A program made the translations under genes and the position numbers. The notes under the pieces were generated by a model. That model was not told the origin of the DNA. It saw only the letters and a program-made list of their open reading frames with translations, and ran no database searches. From the NCBI RefSeq assembly GCF_030269645.1, contig NZ_BSTR01000027.1:36207-100206 (forward strand): a DNA stretch of 64,000 nucleotides, given 5' to 3'. How positions within the stretch are numbered: the stretch's first letter is position 1; each line of letters begins with the position of its first letter. Below are positions 37,562 to 46,575 of this stretch, in pieces. The DNA comes from Actinokineospora sp. NBRC 105648 (GTDB lineage: Bacteria; Actinomycetota; Actinomycetes; Mycobacteriales; Pseudonocardiaceae).

Positions 37562-38488
37562 TCAGCCCTTGATGAACGCGGTGATCAGCGCGTTCGTGGC
37601 CGCTGGTGCCTCTTCCTGTGGGAAGTGCCCGACCCGCGCTAGTTCGTGCTTCTCGTTGACGCCGCCGATCCAGGGCGCGGACGCTTCGCGCGTGCGGGGG
37701 AGCATGCACGGGTCGTCAGCGCCGTAGAGCTGCAAGACCGGCACGTCCACCTTCCGCGCGAGGGCCTCGCTGAACCGCCTACCTTCGCTGCGCAACTGCG
37801 AGCGGAGGGCCCAGCGGTAGTACTCAAGAGCGCTGTGCGCGGTACCCGGGACGAGCAGGGCGGCGCGGTAGCGCTCGGCGGCGTCACCGAGTTCGCGCCA
37901 AGACTGACCGGACCACGAGCGCAGCCTGGCCTCCACGACAGCGGCGTTGTCACGGGTGAGCTGCCGCTCGGGGAGCATCGGGAGCTGCGCGTGGAAGAGG
38001 TGGCCGAGAGCGCGCGCTTGATTGCGCGGTGGGCGCCTAAGAGCCGTGCGGCGGATCTGTCCGCGCAGGGCGAGAGGGTGCGGCGCCGACAGTGCGCTTA
38101 CCGAGTGGACGACGCGCGGGTGCAGCGCCGCCACGGTCCACGCGAGCAAACCGCCCCAGCCGTGGCCGACCAGGTGCGCCCGGGGCTCGCCCAGTGACTT
38201 GACCAAACCGGCGACGTCGCCCGCGAGGGTCCAGCCGTCGTAGCCGCGGGGTGGCTTGTCCGAGTCGCCGTAGCCGCGCAGGTCGACCGCCACCGCGCGG
38301 AACCCGGCGTCGCCCAGCGCGGTGAGCTGGTGCCGCCAGGTCCACCAGAACCCGGAGAAGCCGTGCAGCAGCAGCACCAGCGGACCCTCGCCGGTCTCGG
38401 CCACGTGCAGCCGGATGCCGTTGGCGTGCACGTCCCGGTGTGCCCACGGACCGTCGACGCGGACGCTCGATGGCGCGGGCGGGGGCAT
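37562..38488 (-). CDS. Alpha/beta hydrolase (EphE-like) with no nucleophile
   Basis: 308 residues. The oxyanion region LLLHGFSGFWWTWR (about 37-50), the lid and the late Asp (YGADDPC) and His (RVGHFPQEE) of the epoxide-hydrolase branch are present. The nucleophile elbow, however, reads LVGHGWGGLLAW. The residue normally Asp (in GHDWGG) is Gly, encoded GGC on the minus strand near 38155. Either the protein is not a classical hydrolase or it uses another residue. It sits next to marP as ephE (Rv3670) does, in reverse orientation. Confidence 0.85.
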   Translation of the reverse strand: MPPPAPSSVRVDGPWAHRDVHANGIRLHVAETGEGPLVLLLHGFSGFWWTWRHQLTALGDAGFRAVAVDLRGYGDSDKPPRGYDGWTLAGDVAGLVKSLGEPRAHLVGHGWGGLLAWTVAALHPRVVHSVSALSAPHPLALRGQIRRTALRRPPRNQARALGHLFHAQLPMLPERQLTRDNAAVVEARLRSWSGQSWRELGDAAERYRAALLVPGTAHSALEYYRWALRSQLRSEGRRFSEALARKVDVPVLQLYGADDPCMLPRTREASAPWIGGVNEKHELARVGHFPQEEAPAATNALITAFIKG

Positions 38489-38496
38489 GGCCGGCG

Positions 38497-38982
38497 TCAG
38501 GACTTGTGTTCGCCGCGGTGGGTCAGCGCGGCCGCGGTGTCCTTCACGGTGCTGATCGTGCGTTCCGGCGCGCGGATGGCCCTGAGCTTGCGGTAGCCGA
38601 GCAGGGCGAACAGCACCGCCACGACCAGCATGAAGACGAACACCGCGCCGAAGGCGATGGACCGGTACAGGCCGAAGTCGGCCAGCATCTCGGCGAGGGC
38701 GAAGAACAGGAAGAACGAGCTGTAGAGCAGCACGACCAGGGCGACGATGAAGAAGATGCTGCCCTTGACGCCCTTCTTGATCTCCCCGGTGACCTCGGAC
38801 TTGGCCAGCTCGACCTCGGCCCTGACCAACGTGGACAGGTGGGTCGTGGCGTCCTTGACCAGGGTTCCGATGGACTGGTCTCCCGCCGCCGCGAGGGCGC
38901 GGTCGTCAGCAAGGGGGATCGAGGGGACTTGCGGCAGCCCCGAACCGTCTGCGTTTCCGTGCGCGCTGGTCACCTGCGTCAT
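38497..38982 (-). CDS. Phage-holin-family (DUF1469) membrane protein
   Basis: 161 residues from ATG 38982. A polar N-terminus leads into DATTHLSTLVRAEVELAKSE, the amphipathic helix typical of the actinobacterial holin_3_6/DUF1469 family. Two membrane helices (about 75-100 and 110-130) and a charged tail follow. Counterpart of Rv3669. The family is chromosomal and not phage-derived; function unknown. It lies nine bases upstream of the alpha/beta hydrolase gene and is probably cotranscribed. Confidence 0.85.
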   Translation of the reverse strand: MTQVTSAHGNADGSGLPQVPSIPLADDRALAAAGDQSIGTLVKDATTHLSTLVRAEVELAKSEVTGEIKKGVKGSIFFIVALVVLLYSSFFLFFALAEMLADFGLYRSIAFGAVFVFMLVVAVLFALLGYRKLRAIRAPERTISTVKDTAAALTHRGEHKS

Positions 38983-39047
38983 CGTGCCATGCTCGCCTGC
39001 CGGAGGCCGTGCGGGCGGCACAGTCCGCGTTTCGCGCTCGTCGCGGC

Positions 39048-40247
39048 TCAGTCGCCCGCGCGCGCCCGGCTCCGCTTGATCAGCAACGCCGCGGCCAGCA
39101 GCGCGGCCACCGCGGAGGCGACCAGCACCGCGGCCTTGGCCAGCTCGGCGTCGGCCTCGTCCAGGGCAAGATCAGCGATCAAGAGGCTGACCGTGAAGCC
39201 GACGCCGCCGAGCATCGAGACGGCGAAGAGGTCCCGTTTGCCCATCCCGGGCGGTAGGACTGCCAGCTTCAGCTTGACCGCGGCGAGCGAGGCGCCGGTG
39301 ATGCCGACGAGCTTGCCCACCACCAAGCCGATGATCACCGCCAGCGCCATCCGGTCCTCGACCAGCTTGCCCAGCGCCTCGCCGTTGACCGGCACGCCCG
39401 CGGCGAAGAAGGCGAACACCGGCACGGCGACGCCCGCGGACCAAGGCTGGAGGCGGTGTTCAAGACGCAGTGCGGGTGCCTCCCGTTCGTACGGGTCCTT
39501 CTTGACCCGCGTCAACAGGGCGAGGGACACCCCCGCGATGGTCGCGTGGATGCCGGAGGAGTGCACCGCCACCCACACCGCTATCGCCAACGGGACATAG
39601 ATCCACGGCGATGTGATCCTCTTTCGTTGCAGGTACCAGTAGAGGGCCAAGAGGATCAGGGCAGCGCCGAACGCGACTAGATCGATCGTGCTGGTGAAGA
39701 GGATGGCGATGAGCAAGATGGCGCCGAGGTCGTCCACCACCGCGAGGCTGAGCAGGAACACCCTGGCGCTGCTGGGCATACCGGAACCGGTTATCGCGAG
39801 CACGCCCAACGCGAACGCGATGTCGGTAGCGACTGGGATCGGCCACACGTCCCCCGCGCGCGGATCACCCGCCGCGACTGAAAAGGCGATGACCGCCGGG
39901 ACGACCATCCCCCCGAGCGCGGCGATCACCGGCAGCAGGGCGGCCTTGAAGCTCGCCAGCTCGCCCAAGACCAGTTCGCGCTTGAGCTCCAGGCCCGCGA
40001 CGAAGAAGAAGATCGCCAGCAACCCGTCCTTGGCCCAGTCGCCGACGGTCAGGTCGAGGTGCAGCAAGTGCGGCCCGAGCCGGGCGTCGCGGACTGATTC
40101 GTACACGCCGGACAGCGGCGAGTTGGCCGCCAGCAGCGCGAGCGCGGTCGCGGCGAGCAACACCATCCCGCCGACGGTCTCGGTGCGCAGGAACCGCGCG
40201 AACTCGGTGAGCGCCCGGGGGGTGGTGGGGCGACGGCGGTGTGACAA
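39048..40247 (-). CDS. nhaA: Na+/H+ antiporter NhaA
   Basis: 399 residues, the usual NhaA length, with about twelve membrane helices. Diagnostic segments: DLTVGDWAKDGLLAIFFFVAGLELKRE near residues 65-90 (given in part as AIFFFVAGLELKREL) and the ion-site region PVATDIAFALGVLA, with the essential Asp of TDIAFA; a second Asp follows in VVDDLGAI. It exchanges protons for sodium across the membrane. Convergent with nothing; it lies between the holin and VIT genes on the same strand. Confidence 0.93.
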   Translation of the reverse strand: MSHRRRPTTPRALTEFARFLRTETVGGMVLLAATALALLAANSPLSGVYESVRDARLGPHLLHLDLTVGDWAKDGLLAIFFFVAGLELKRELVLGELASFKAALLPVIAALGGMVVPAVIAFSVAAGDPRAGDVWPIPVATDIAFALGVLAITGSGMPSSARVFLLSLAVVDDLGAILLIAILFTSTIDLVAFGAALILLALYWYLQRKRITSPWIYVPLAIAVWVAVHSSGIHATIAGVSLALLTRVKKDPYEREAPALRLEHRLQPWSAGVAVPVFAFFAAGVPVNGEALGKLVEDRMALAVIIGLVVGKLVGITGASLAAVKLKLAVLPPGMGKRDLFAVSMLGGVGFTVSLLIADLALDEADAELAKAAVLVASAVAALLAAALLIKRSRARAGD

Positions 40248-40325
40248 GGATTACTCCTGGGTAGGCCGACAACGTTGCCGACCAGACTTCCCGGCGCACC
40301 TCCGCGCAACCCTAACGCACCGAGG

Positions 40326-41054
40326 TCACCCGACCGTGACGCCGAAGAGCACGCCGACGAAGTACGTGACCACCATCGCGAGGGCGCCGACCAGCACGTT
40401 CCGCACGACCGCGCGTCGGGCCGGGGCGCCGCCGAGCCGTGCGCTGACCGCGCCGGTGAGCACCAGGCCCGCCAGGACGGCGACCACGCACGTCCACACC
40501 CGGGCGTTCACCGGCGGCAGTGCGATGGCGACCAGCGGGATCAGCGCGCCGAAGGCGAACGAGACGAACGACGCCCACGCGGCCTGCCACGGGCTGGTCA
40601 GGTTGTCCGGGTCGATCCCGAGCTCGGCGTCGGCGTGCGCGTGCAGCGCGTCCTTCTCGGTCAGCTCGTGCGCGACCTGTTCGGCCAGGTCGGGGGACAG
40701 GCCCTTGTCCTGGTAGATGCCCGCGAGCTCGCGCTCCTCGGCCTCGGGCATCTCCCGCAGCTCGCGCTCCTCCTTGCGCAGCGCGGCCCGCTCGGTGTCG
40801 CGCTGGGTGCTCACCGAGACGTACTCGCCCCCGGCCATCGACAGCGCGCCCGCGACCAGCCCGGCCACCCCGGCGGCGAGGATCGCGGTGCGCTCGGCGG
40901 TGGCACCGGCGACGCCGACGACCAGGCCCGCGGTCGAGATGATGCCGTCGTTGGCGCCCAGCACCCCGGCCCGCAGCCAGTTGAGCTTGCCGGACAGGTC
41001 GTCGTGGTGGGGCTCGCCTGAGTGCGTCCCCGGGATGTCGCGTTCGGTGTCCAC
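40326..41054 (-). CDS. VIT1/CCC1-family metal transporter
   Basis: 242 residues. The N-terminal segment LNWLRAGVLGANDGIISTAGLVVGVAGA is typical of the VIT family (quoted as LRAGVLGANDGIIST); it is followed by MAGGEYVSVSTQRDTE. A long charged helix with many Glu (ALRKEERELREMPEAEERE) corresponds to the cytosolic metal-binding domain. Two further membrane helices close the protein. Probable Fe/Mn transport. Glu-rich helix intact. Confidence 0.88.
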   Translation of the reverse strand: MDTERDIPGTHSGEPHHDDLSGKLNWLRAGVLGANDGIISTAGLVVGVAGATAERTAILAAGVAGLVAGALSMAGGEYVSVSTQRDTERAALRKEERELREMPEAEERELAGIYQDKGLSPDLAEQVAHELTEKDALHAHADAELGIDPDNLTSPWQAAWASFVSFAFGALIPLVAIALPPVNARVWTCVVAVLAGLVLTGAVSARLGGAPARRAVVRNVLVGALAMVVTYFVGVLFGVTVG

Positions 41055-41105
41055 CCGCGCATTTTGCGCTCAACCGGGGTGGTCGCACCAAGACCGCTGG
41101 TCGTG

Positions 41106-41849
41106 ATGACCGAAGATGGTGGTGTGGACGAACGACCGATGAGCACGTGGCGGGCCATCACACTGATGTTCCGGGTCCCCCGGCGCGGGCGGGGCTTCTG
41201 GTTCAGCCTGGCCATCGACCTGATCTGGCCGCTGCTGGCGGTCTTCACCCGGCTGCGGTTCCGCGGCACGCTCCCCAAGGACCGGGGGGTGCTGCTCGCG
41301 TCCAACCACCTGTCCTTCGCCGACCCGGTGACGGTGACCGCGTTCACCCTGGCCGCCGGTCGCATCCCGCGCTACCTGGCCAAGGCGTCGCTCTGGCGCA
41401 CGCCGGTGGTCGGCAAGGTCCTCAAGGGCGGTGGGCACATCCCGGTAGAGCGCAACACCGCGCAGGCGCGTGACGCCTACCTGGGCGCGGTCAGGGCGGT
41501 CCAGAAGGGGGAGTGCGTGATGTTCTTCCCGGAGGCCGGGTTCTCCGACGACGGCGATCACTGGCCGTCGCGGCGGGTCAAGAACGGTGTGGCGCGGGTA
41601 GCGCTAGAGACCGGTGCGCCGGTGATCCCGGTGGTCAACTGGGGTACGCACCTGCTGCTGCCCGCTACGGCGAAGTTCCCCCGCCTACTCCCGCGCAAGA
41701 CGGTCGACATCGTCGCGGGAGAGCCGGTAGACCTATCCGACCTCGCTGGCACTGACCGCGCCTCTATCGAAGAGGCGACCAAACGGATCATGCACGCCGT
41801 CACCGAGCTGTTGGCGACCCTCCGCGGCGAAGAGCCCCCCGCCCGGTAG
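41106..41849 (+). CDS. 1-acyl-glycerol-3-phosphate acyltransferase (PlsC-like)
   Basis: 247 residues from ATG 41106 (ATG 41139 is also possible; neither has a good ribosome binding site). Motif I NHLSFAD (H-x4-D) lies at about 68-74. Motif III reads FFPEAGFSDDG, where most enzymes have FPEGT. Motif IV VIPVVNWGTH follows. One hydrophobic segment near the N-terminus binds the membrane. Role: phospholipid synthesis or acyl transfer to another glycolipid. The altered motif III suggests an unusual acceptor. Confidence 0.83.
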   Translation: MTEDGGVDERPMSTWRAITLMFRVPRRGRGFWFSLAIDLIWPLLAVFTRLRFRGTLPKDRGVLLASNHLSFADPVTVTAFTLAAGRIPRYLAKASLWRTPVVGKVLKGGGHIPVERNTAQARDAYLGAVRAVQKGECVMFFPEAGFSDDGDHWPSRRVKNGVARVALETGAPVIPVVNWGTHLLLPATAKFPRLLPRKTVDIVAGEPVDLSDLAGTDRASIEEATKRIMHAVTELLATLRGEEPPAR

Positions 41850-41865
41850 GGGCGGGAGGCTCTTC
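41829..41865. terminator. Bidirectional terminator between plsC-like and acsA
   Basis: A 16-bp stem with one mismatch, arms 41829-41844 and 41850-41865, loop GGTAG. It includes the stop codon of the acyltransferase and lies eight bases after the acsA stop. Confidence 0.8.
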
Positions 41866-41872
41866 CGCGTGC

Positions 41873-43852
41873 TCAGTCCTCGCTGGTCGTGTTGCTCTTC
41901 AGACCGCTGCTGATGAGGTCCATCACCGCCGAGTCGGCGAGGGTGGTGGTGTCACCCACGTCGCGGTTCTCGGCGACGTCGCGCAGCAGCCTGCGCATGA
42001 TCTTGCCGCTGCGGGTCTTCGGCAGCTCGTTCACCACGAGGACCTGCCGCGGCTTGGCGATCGGGCCGATCTCCGCGGCGACGTGGTCGCGCAGCGTCTT
42101 CACCGTGTCCGGGGTGGCCTTCGCCGACCCGCGCAGGATGACGAACGCCACGATGCCCTGCCCGGTGGTCGCGTCGGTGGCGCCGACGACCGCGGCCTCG
42201 GCCACCGTCGGGTGCGACACCAGCGCCGACTCCACCTCGGTGGTGGAGATCCGGTGGCCGGAGACGTTCATGACGTCGTCTACCCGGCCGAGCAGCCAGA
42301 TGTCGCCGTCGGCGTCGTACTTGGCGCCGTCGCCCGCGAAGTAGTAGCCCAGGTCGGCGAACCGGGACCAGTACGTGTCGCGGTAGCGCTCGTCGTCGCC
42401 CCAGATGCCGCGCAGCATCGACGGCCACGGCTGGTCGAGCACCAGGTAGCCGCCGCCCCCGGCGGGCACCTCGACGCCCTGGTCGTCGACCACCTTGGCC
42501 GAGATACCGGGCAGCGGGCGCTGCGCCGAGCCGGGCTTGGTGTGCGTCACGCCGGGCAGCGGGCTGATCATGATGGCGCCGGTCTCGGTCTGCCACCAGG
42601 TGTCCACGATCGGCGCCTTGTTCGCGCCGATGTGCTCCCGGTACCAGATCCAGGCCTCGGGGTTGATCGGCTCGCCGACGCTGCCCAGGACCCGCAGGCT
42701 GGACAGGTCGTAGCCGGCCGGGATGTCCGCGCCCCACTTCATGAAGGTGCGGATCAGCGTGGGCGCGGTGTAGTAGATCGACACCCGGTGCTGCTGGATG
42801 ATCTCCCAGTGCCGCCCCTCGTGCGGGGTGTTCGGCGTGCCCTCGTAGACGACCTGGGTGGCGCCGTTGGACAGCGGCCCGTAGACGATGTACGAGTGCC
42901 CGGTGATCCAGCCGATGTCGGCGGTGCACCAGTAGACGTCGGTCTCCGGCTTGAGGTCGAAGACGGCGTGGTGGGTGTAGGAGGCCTGGGTGAGGTACCC
43001 GCCGGAGGTGTGCAGGATGCCCTTCGGGTTACCCGTGGTGCCGCTCGTGTAAAGGATGAACAGCGGGTGCTCGGCGTCGAACGCCTCGGCGGTGTGCGTC
43101 TCGGGCTGGCGGTCGACCAGCTCGTGCCACCACACGTCGCGGCCCTCGGTCCAGCCCACCTCGCCGCCGGTGCGGCGCACGACCAGCACGTGCTCGATGG
43201 ACGGCGTGTGCGCCGTGGCCTCGTCGGTGTTGTCCTTCATCGGCGCGGGCGCGCCGCGGCGGTACTGGCCGTCGGAGGTGATCAGCAGGCGGGCCTGCGC
43301 GTCGTCGATGCGCGAGCGCAGCGCCGTCGAGGAGAACCCGCCGAACACCACGCTGTGCACCAGGCCCAGCCGGGCGCAGGCGAGCATCGAGTAGATGGCC
43401 TCGGGGACCATCGGCAGCTGGATGGCCACCCGGTCGCCCGGGTTCAGGCCCAGCTCGGTGAGCGCGTTGGCGGTCTTGCTCACCTCGCGGAGCAGGTCGG
43501 CGTAGGTGATGGTCCGGGAGTCGCCGGGCTCACCGACCCAGTGGATGGCGACCCGCTCGCCCAGTCCCGCCTCGACGTGACGGTCCACACAGTTGACCGC
43601 GACGTTGAGCTTGCCGCCGACGAACCACTTCGCGAACGGCGCGTCGTCCCAGTCGAGCACGCGCTCCCAGCGGGTGTCCCAGCTCAGCCGCTCCGCCTGC
43701 TCGGCCCAGAACGCCTCCCGGTCCGCGCTGCCGCTCTCGTACGCCCCCGCCCCCACGTTCGCCCCGCTGGTGAACTCGTCGGACGGCGCGAAAACCCTAC
43801 TCTCCGTCGACAAGTTGTCCAGCGTGGGGCTCTGACCGGACTGCTCGGCCAT
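41873..43852 (-). CDS. acsA: Acetyl-CoA synthetase
   Basis: 659 residues from ATG 43852, with GAGGAG upstream; the frame is open to 43957 without a start signal. The AMP-binding P-loop YTSGTTGNPKG lies near 269-279, followed by DVYWCTADIGWITGHSY and WWQTETG. The C-terminal PKTRSGKIMRR (about 611-621) contains the acetylatable catalytic Lys. It activates acetate to acetyl-CoA via acetyl-AMP. Same position as acs (Rv3667) in M. tuberculosis. Crp, encoded 10 kb away, often regulates it. Confidence 0.95.
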   Translation of the reverse strand: MAEQSGQSPTLDNLSTESRVFAPSDEFTSGANVGAGAYESGSADREAFWAEQAERLSWDTRWERVLDWDDAPFAKWFVGGKLNVAVNCVDRHVEAGLGERVAIHWVGEPGDSRTITYADLLREVSKTANALTELGLNPGDRVAIQLPMVPEAIYSMLACARLGLVHSVVFGGFSSTALRSRIDDAQARLLITSDGQYRRGAPAPMKDNTDEATAHTPSIEHVLVVRRTGGEVGWTEGRDVWWHELVDRQPETHTAEAFDAEHPLFILYTSGTTGNPKGILHTSGGYLTQASYTHHAVFDLKPETDVYWCTADIGWITGHSYIVYGPLSNGATQVVYEGTPNTPHEGRHWEIIQQHRVSIYYTAPTLIRTFMKWGADIPAGYDLSSLRVLGSVGEPINPEAWIWYREHIGANKAPIVDTWWQTETGAIMISPLPGVTHTKPGSAQRPLPGISAKVVDDQGVEVPAGGGGYLVLDQPWPSMLRGIWGDDERYRDTYWSRFADLGYYFAGDGAKYDADGDIWLLGRVDDVMNVSGHRISTTEVESALVSHPTVAEAAVVGATDATTGQGIVAFVILRGSAKATPDTVKTLRDHVAAEIGPIAKPRQVLVVNELPKTRSGKIMRRLLRDVAENRDVGDTTTLADSAVMDLISSGLKSNTTSED

Positions 43853-44928
43853 GGGCCTGACCTCCTCGGTGAATATCCGGCTTTCTCGGCGGGCGCGGCC
43901 GGCTGTCGGTGAGGAATCTAGTGCGATCCCGCGCCACCCGACAGTCCGACACCGCATAGGTATAGACCAGTAGCGCCCGTCTTGAGGTTCGTCCGATCGG
44001 GGGGCATCTGCTCCGTTCGGCTGTCCTCATCCGAATCTGCGGAAAGTAGCCTGGTGGAGACGTACCGTGGTCGACGGGTGAACCGGGTGGGATCAGCCGA
44101 AAGCGCGTGGGGGGACGATGGGGCGTGGGGGAGGGGACTCACCAACGGCGGGTCGGCGGGCGCGTGCCCTGTGGACCGCCGCGGGGGTCGAGGGTGGCGT
44201 TGACCACGTTCCCGACCAGTGGCGGCGGGTAGCCCGCCGCGGCGTCGGCGTGGTGCCGGAACGGGCCCTGGAAGCCGTCGAATTCCGTTCGCTCGCCGCA
44301 TTGCCGGGATTCGCGTCGAGCGCCCGTCCGGCGGCAAGAAATGGTTCCGTTGCCGCTGCGGGAATACTCCTTACGGCCCGCCGAGGTCGTGCGGTTGCCA
44401 CATTCCCGTTGGTCGTCCGCTCAACGGGTGCGCTCGATGGGCGCTTCACCGCCCCGGCGGGCGAGCCCGCCGTTCCACGTTGGACGATCGGCCACCGGTC
44501 CGCGGTCCGGTTCGATCTTGTGTCAGGCGTCGGTCAGTTCTTCGGCACCGATTCGGCGCGGCGGCCGCTGCCCACCCGCCGGGGTGTGTCGATCTCCTCG
44601 GCTGCTCGCTCACACCCCGTGCGCGCGGCATTCCGGGCTGTTCTCACCGGATCCGGTGCCGCCCACCGGATCCCGGCTCGATCGACCACTGTGGAGTGCT
44701 CGCCCGCCGCGGCCACCGGCCGTGTGACGGGCTCGTCCCGGGCCGGTTCGGCAACCGGTCGGGGCGTGTTCGCGCTGGTGGACGCCCTGCGCGCCGCGCC
44801 ATCGGGTCCCGCCGCGCCGACCATCGCACCGACCGGTGTGGTCGGGACCATAGGCTGCGCGAGAACGGGCGCACGCCGGCATCAGGGGAGGTCGGCGGTA
44901 CCGAGGGAGGCGGTGGCATGACTCAGGA
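43853..44928. other. Long spacer upstream of acsA, no supported gene
   Basis: Open frames exist on both strands (for example 44118-44921 plus, 44534-44851 and 44093-44449 minus). Third-position GC in the plus frame is only about three quarters, well below neighbouring genes, and no domain or good ribosome binding site is seen. It may be a long leader of acsA, a decayed gene or a fast-evolving ORF. The acsA promoter must lie here. Confidence 0.4.
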
Positions 44929-44949
44929 TCAGTACTCGCGGTTGCGCAT
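44929..44949 (-). CDS. Mini-ORF 2, hexapeptide MRNREY
   Basis: Seven codons: ATG CGC AAC CGC GAG TAC TGA. AGGAGG lies eight bases before the ATG. It encodes the same peptide as the mini-ORF at 45018-45038, 89 bases upstream, but with a different start codon and a synonymous Arg codon. Outside the 21 bases and the ribosome binding site, the flanks are not alike. This points to selection on the peptide. Function unknown. Confidence 0.6.
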   Translation of the reverse strand: MRNREY

Positions 44950-45017
44950 CGTGGCTTCCTCCTCGACGGTGCGGACTGCTGGAACGACAACAGGCGCAAT
45001 GGCCCCGGCCATTCGGC

Positions 45018-45038
45018 TCAGTACTCGCGGTTCCGCAC
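45018..45038 (-). CDS. Mini-ORF 1, hexapeptide MRNREY
   Basis: Seven codons: GTG CGG AAC CGC GAG TAC TGA. GGGAGG lies seven bases before the GTG. First of the tandem pair. A 9-bp hairpin (45075-45097) precedes it in the predicted transcript. It lies between the divergent GGDEF gene (ATG 45130) and acsA, on the acsA strand. Confidence 0.6.
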   Translation of the reverse strand: MRNREY

Positions 45039-45074
45039 GGTATTACCTCCCTCTCGGGTCCGGGGGGACCGGAC

Positions 45075-45097
45075 GTGCCTCGCCCGCCGCGAGGCAC
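45075..45097. promoter_or_regulatory. Hairpin upstream of the mini-ORFs
   Basis: Arms GTGCCTCGC (45075-45083) and GCGAGGCAC (45089-45097) with a five-base loop. It lies 37 bases upstream of mini-ORF 1 and 33 bases before the GGDEF ATG. It could be part of a leader, an attenuator or an operator. Confidence 0.4.
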
Positions 45098-45129
45098 ATT
45101 CAGTGTCCCGTCTGTCGCAAAGGGGGACA

Positions 45130-46521
45130 ATGCCCAGTCTGACAAGTCCCCGACATCTCCGCCTGGCCGGTATACCCCTACCGCGCCGGATAGCGGATCT
45201 TGATCTTTTCGCGCACACGACCCGGTCCGGCTTCCTGTGGATCGTCGCATCCGAGGTCGGGATCTTCGTCTGGGCGGTGGCGGGCACCGTCACCGGTGGC
45301 TGGCCGGACTCGCTGTCGCTGCGGCTGTTCGCCCTGCTGACCGGGTTCGCGATCCTCCACATGGAGGCGACCCGGCCCGCCGAGGAACGCCGCCGCGCGG
45401 CCCACCTCTCCGGCGAGCACATCGACCACACTGGTGTGTGGACCTGCGCGGGGGCGTTCGTGCTGCCGATCCCGCTGGTGGTCGCGCTGGTCCTCATCAT
45501 CCGCCTCCGCAGGTATTTCATCGCTCGCAAACCGCCTGGTCGGTATGTTTTCACGACATTCGCGATCACGTCGTCGGCCCTGGCCGCGCAAGCCCTGGCC
45601 ACCGCGACCCCGGTGCACAACTGGATCCGCGGCACCCCGGTCCAGTCCGACCAGGTGCTCAGCGCGGCGCTCGCCGTGGCGGCCACCTTCGCGATCTACT
45701 ACGCCGCGCAGACCGTCGTCATCGGCGTCGCGCGCGGCCTGCGCGGCGACTGGTCGTGGATCTCGATCCTGGGCAACCGCAAGGAGAACGTCGACCTGGC
45801 CATCACGCTCTGCCTCGGCCTGATCGCGGCGTGGGGCGCCGGTGTCGCCTACGGACTGCTGCTGGCGGCGCTCTCGGTGGTCGTGGTCGGCTACACCCGG
45901 CACACCCAGCGGATCGAGCAGCTGGAGCAGGAACGCGACCGGCTCGAGGTCGACGCCCTGCACGACCCGCTGACCGGCCTGGCCAACCAGCGCGGGTTCA
46001 ACCCCGCCGCGGCGCTGGCCCTGGTCGCCGACCAGGCGCGGCGGCGGCCGACGGCGGTGATGATGTTCGACCTGGACCGGTTCAAGCAGGTGAACTCCCG
46101 GCTGGGGCACCTGGGCGCCAACGAGGTGCTCAAGGCGCTCGCGGTCGTGCTGCGCGGCAGCGTCCGGCGCGACGACCTGGTCTGCCGCTGGGGTGGCGAG
46201 GAGTTCTCGGTGCTGCTGCCGAGCACCACCAGGGCCGACGCCTGGACCATCGCCGAGCGGATCCGGGCCGCCGTCGAGTCGATGACGGTCGAACTGACCA
46301 AAGCGGCCGGTGGCCGGACCGAGCTGGTGGGGGATTTCACCATCTCCGGCGGCATCGCACTGTCCCCAGAGCACGGCACGGACCTGGCCACCCTGCAGGA
46401 GTTCGCCGACCAGGCGCTGGCCAAGGCCAAGGACGGCGGCCGCAACCAGGTGCGGGTGAGCCCGTCGGTGCCACTGCCCGGCCCGCGGGCCGCGCGGGAG
46501 CGCACGCTCGACCCGAGCTAG
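45130..46521 (+). CDS. Membrane diguanylate cyclase (GGDEF)
   Basis: 463 residues from ATG 45130, with GGGGGA four bases upstream (GTG 45103 is an alternative). About six membrane helices fill residues 20-260 (MASE-like sensor, family not certain). A short coiled coil (IEQLEQERDRLEVDAL) leads into the GGDEF domain: DPLTGLANQRGF, FDLDRFKQVN and the active loop RWGGEEFSVLL (GGEEF about 355-359). Key Asp and Glu are present, so it should make c-di-GMP. No EAL domain. It diverges from the mini-ORFs. Confidence 0.9.
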   Translation: MPSLTSPRHLRLAGIPLPRRIADLDLFAHTTRSGFLWIVASEVGIFVWAVAGTVTGGWPDSLSLRLFALLTGFAILHMEATRPAEERRRAAHLSGEHIDHTGVWTCAGAFVLPIPLVVALVLIIRLRRYFIARKPPGRYVFTTFAITSSALAAQALATATPVHNWIRGTPVQSDQVLSAALAVAATFAIYYAAQTVVIGVARGLRGDWSWISILGNRKENVDLAITLCLGLIAAWGAGVAYGLLLAALSVVVVGYTRHTQRIEQLEQERDRLEVDALHDPLTGLANQRGFNPAAALALVADQARRRPTAVMMFDLDRFKQVNSRLGHLGANEVLKALAVVLRGSVRRDDLVCRWGGEEFSVLLPSTTRADAWTIAERIRAAVESMTVELTKAAGGRTELVGDFTISGGIALSPEHGTDLATLQEFADQALAKAKDGGRNQVRVSPSVPLPGPRAARERTLDPS

Positions 46522-46575
46522 CCGGCGCCTGGGCCGTCCGAAGTGGCTACTGACCGGTACCGGTAGCCTCGGCCC

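Noticed and set aside
44118..44921. Plus-strand ORF of 267 codons in the acsA-GGDEF spacer
   Set aside because: No domain, third-position GC lower than the neighbouring genes and no convincing ribosome binding site. Recorded only as part of the spacer.
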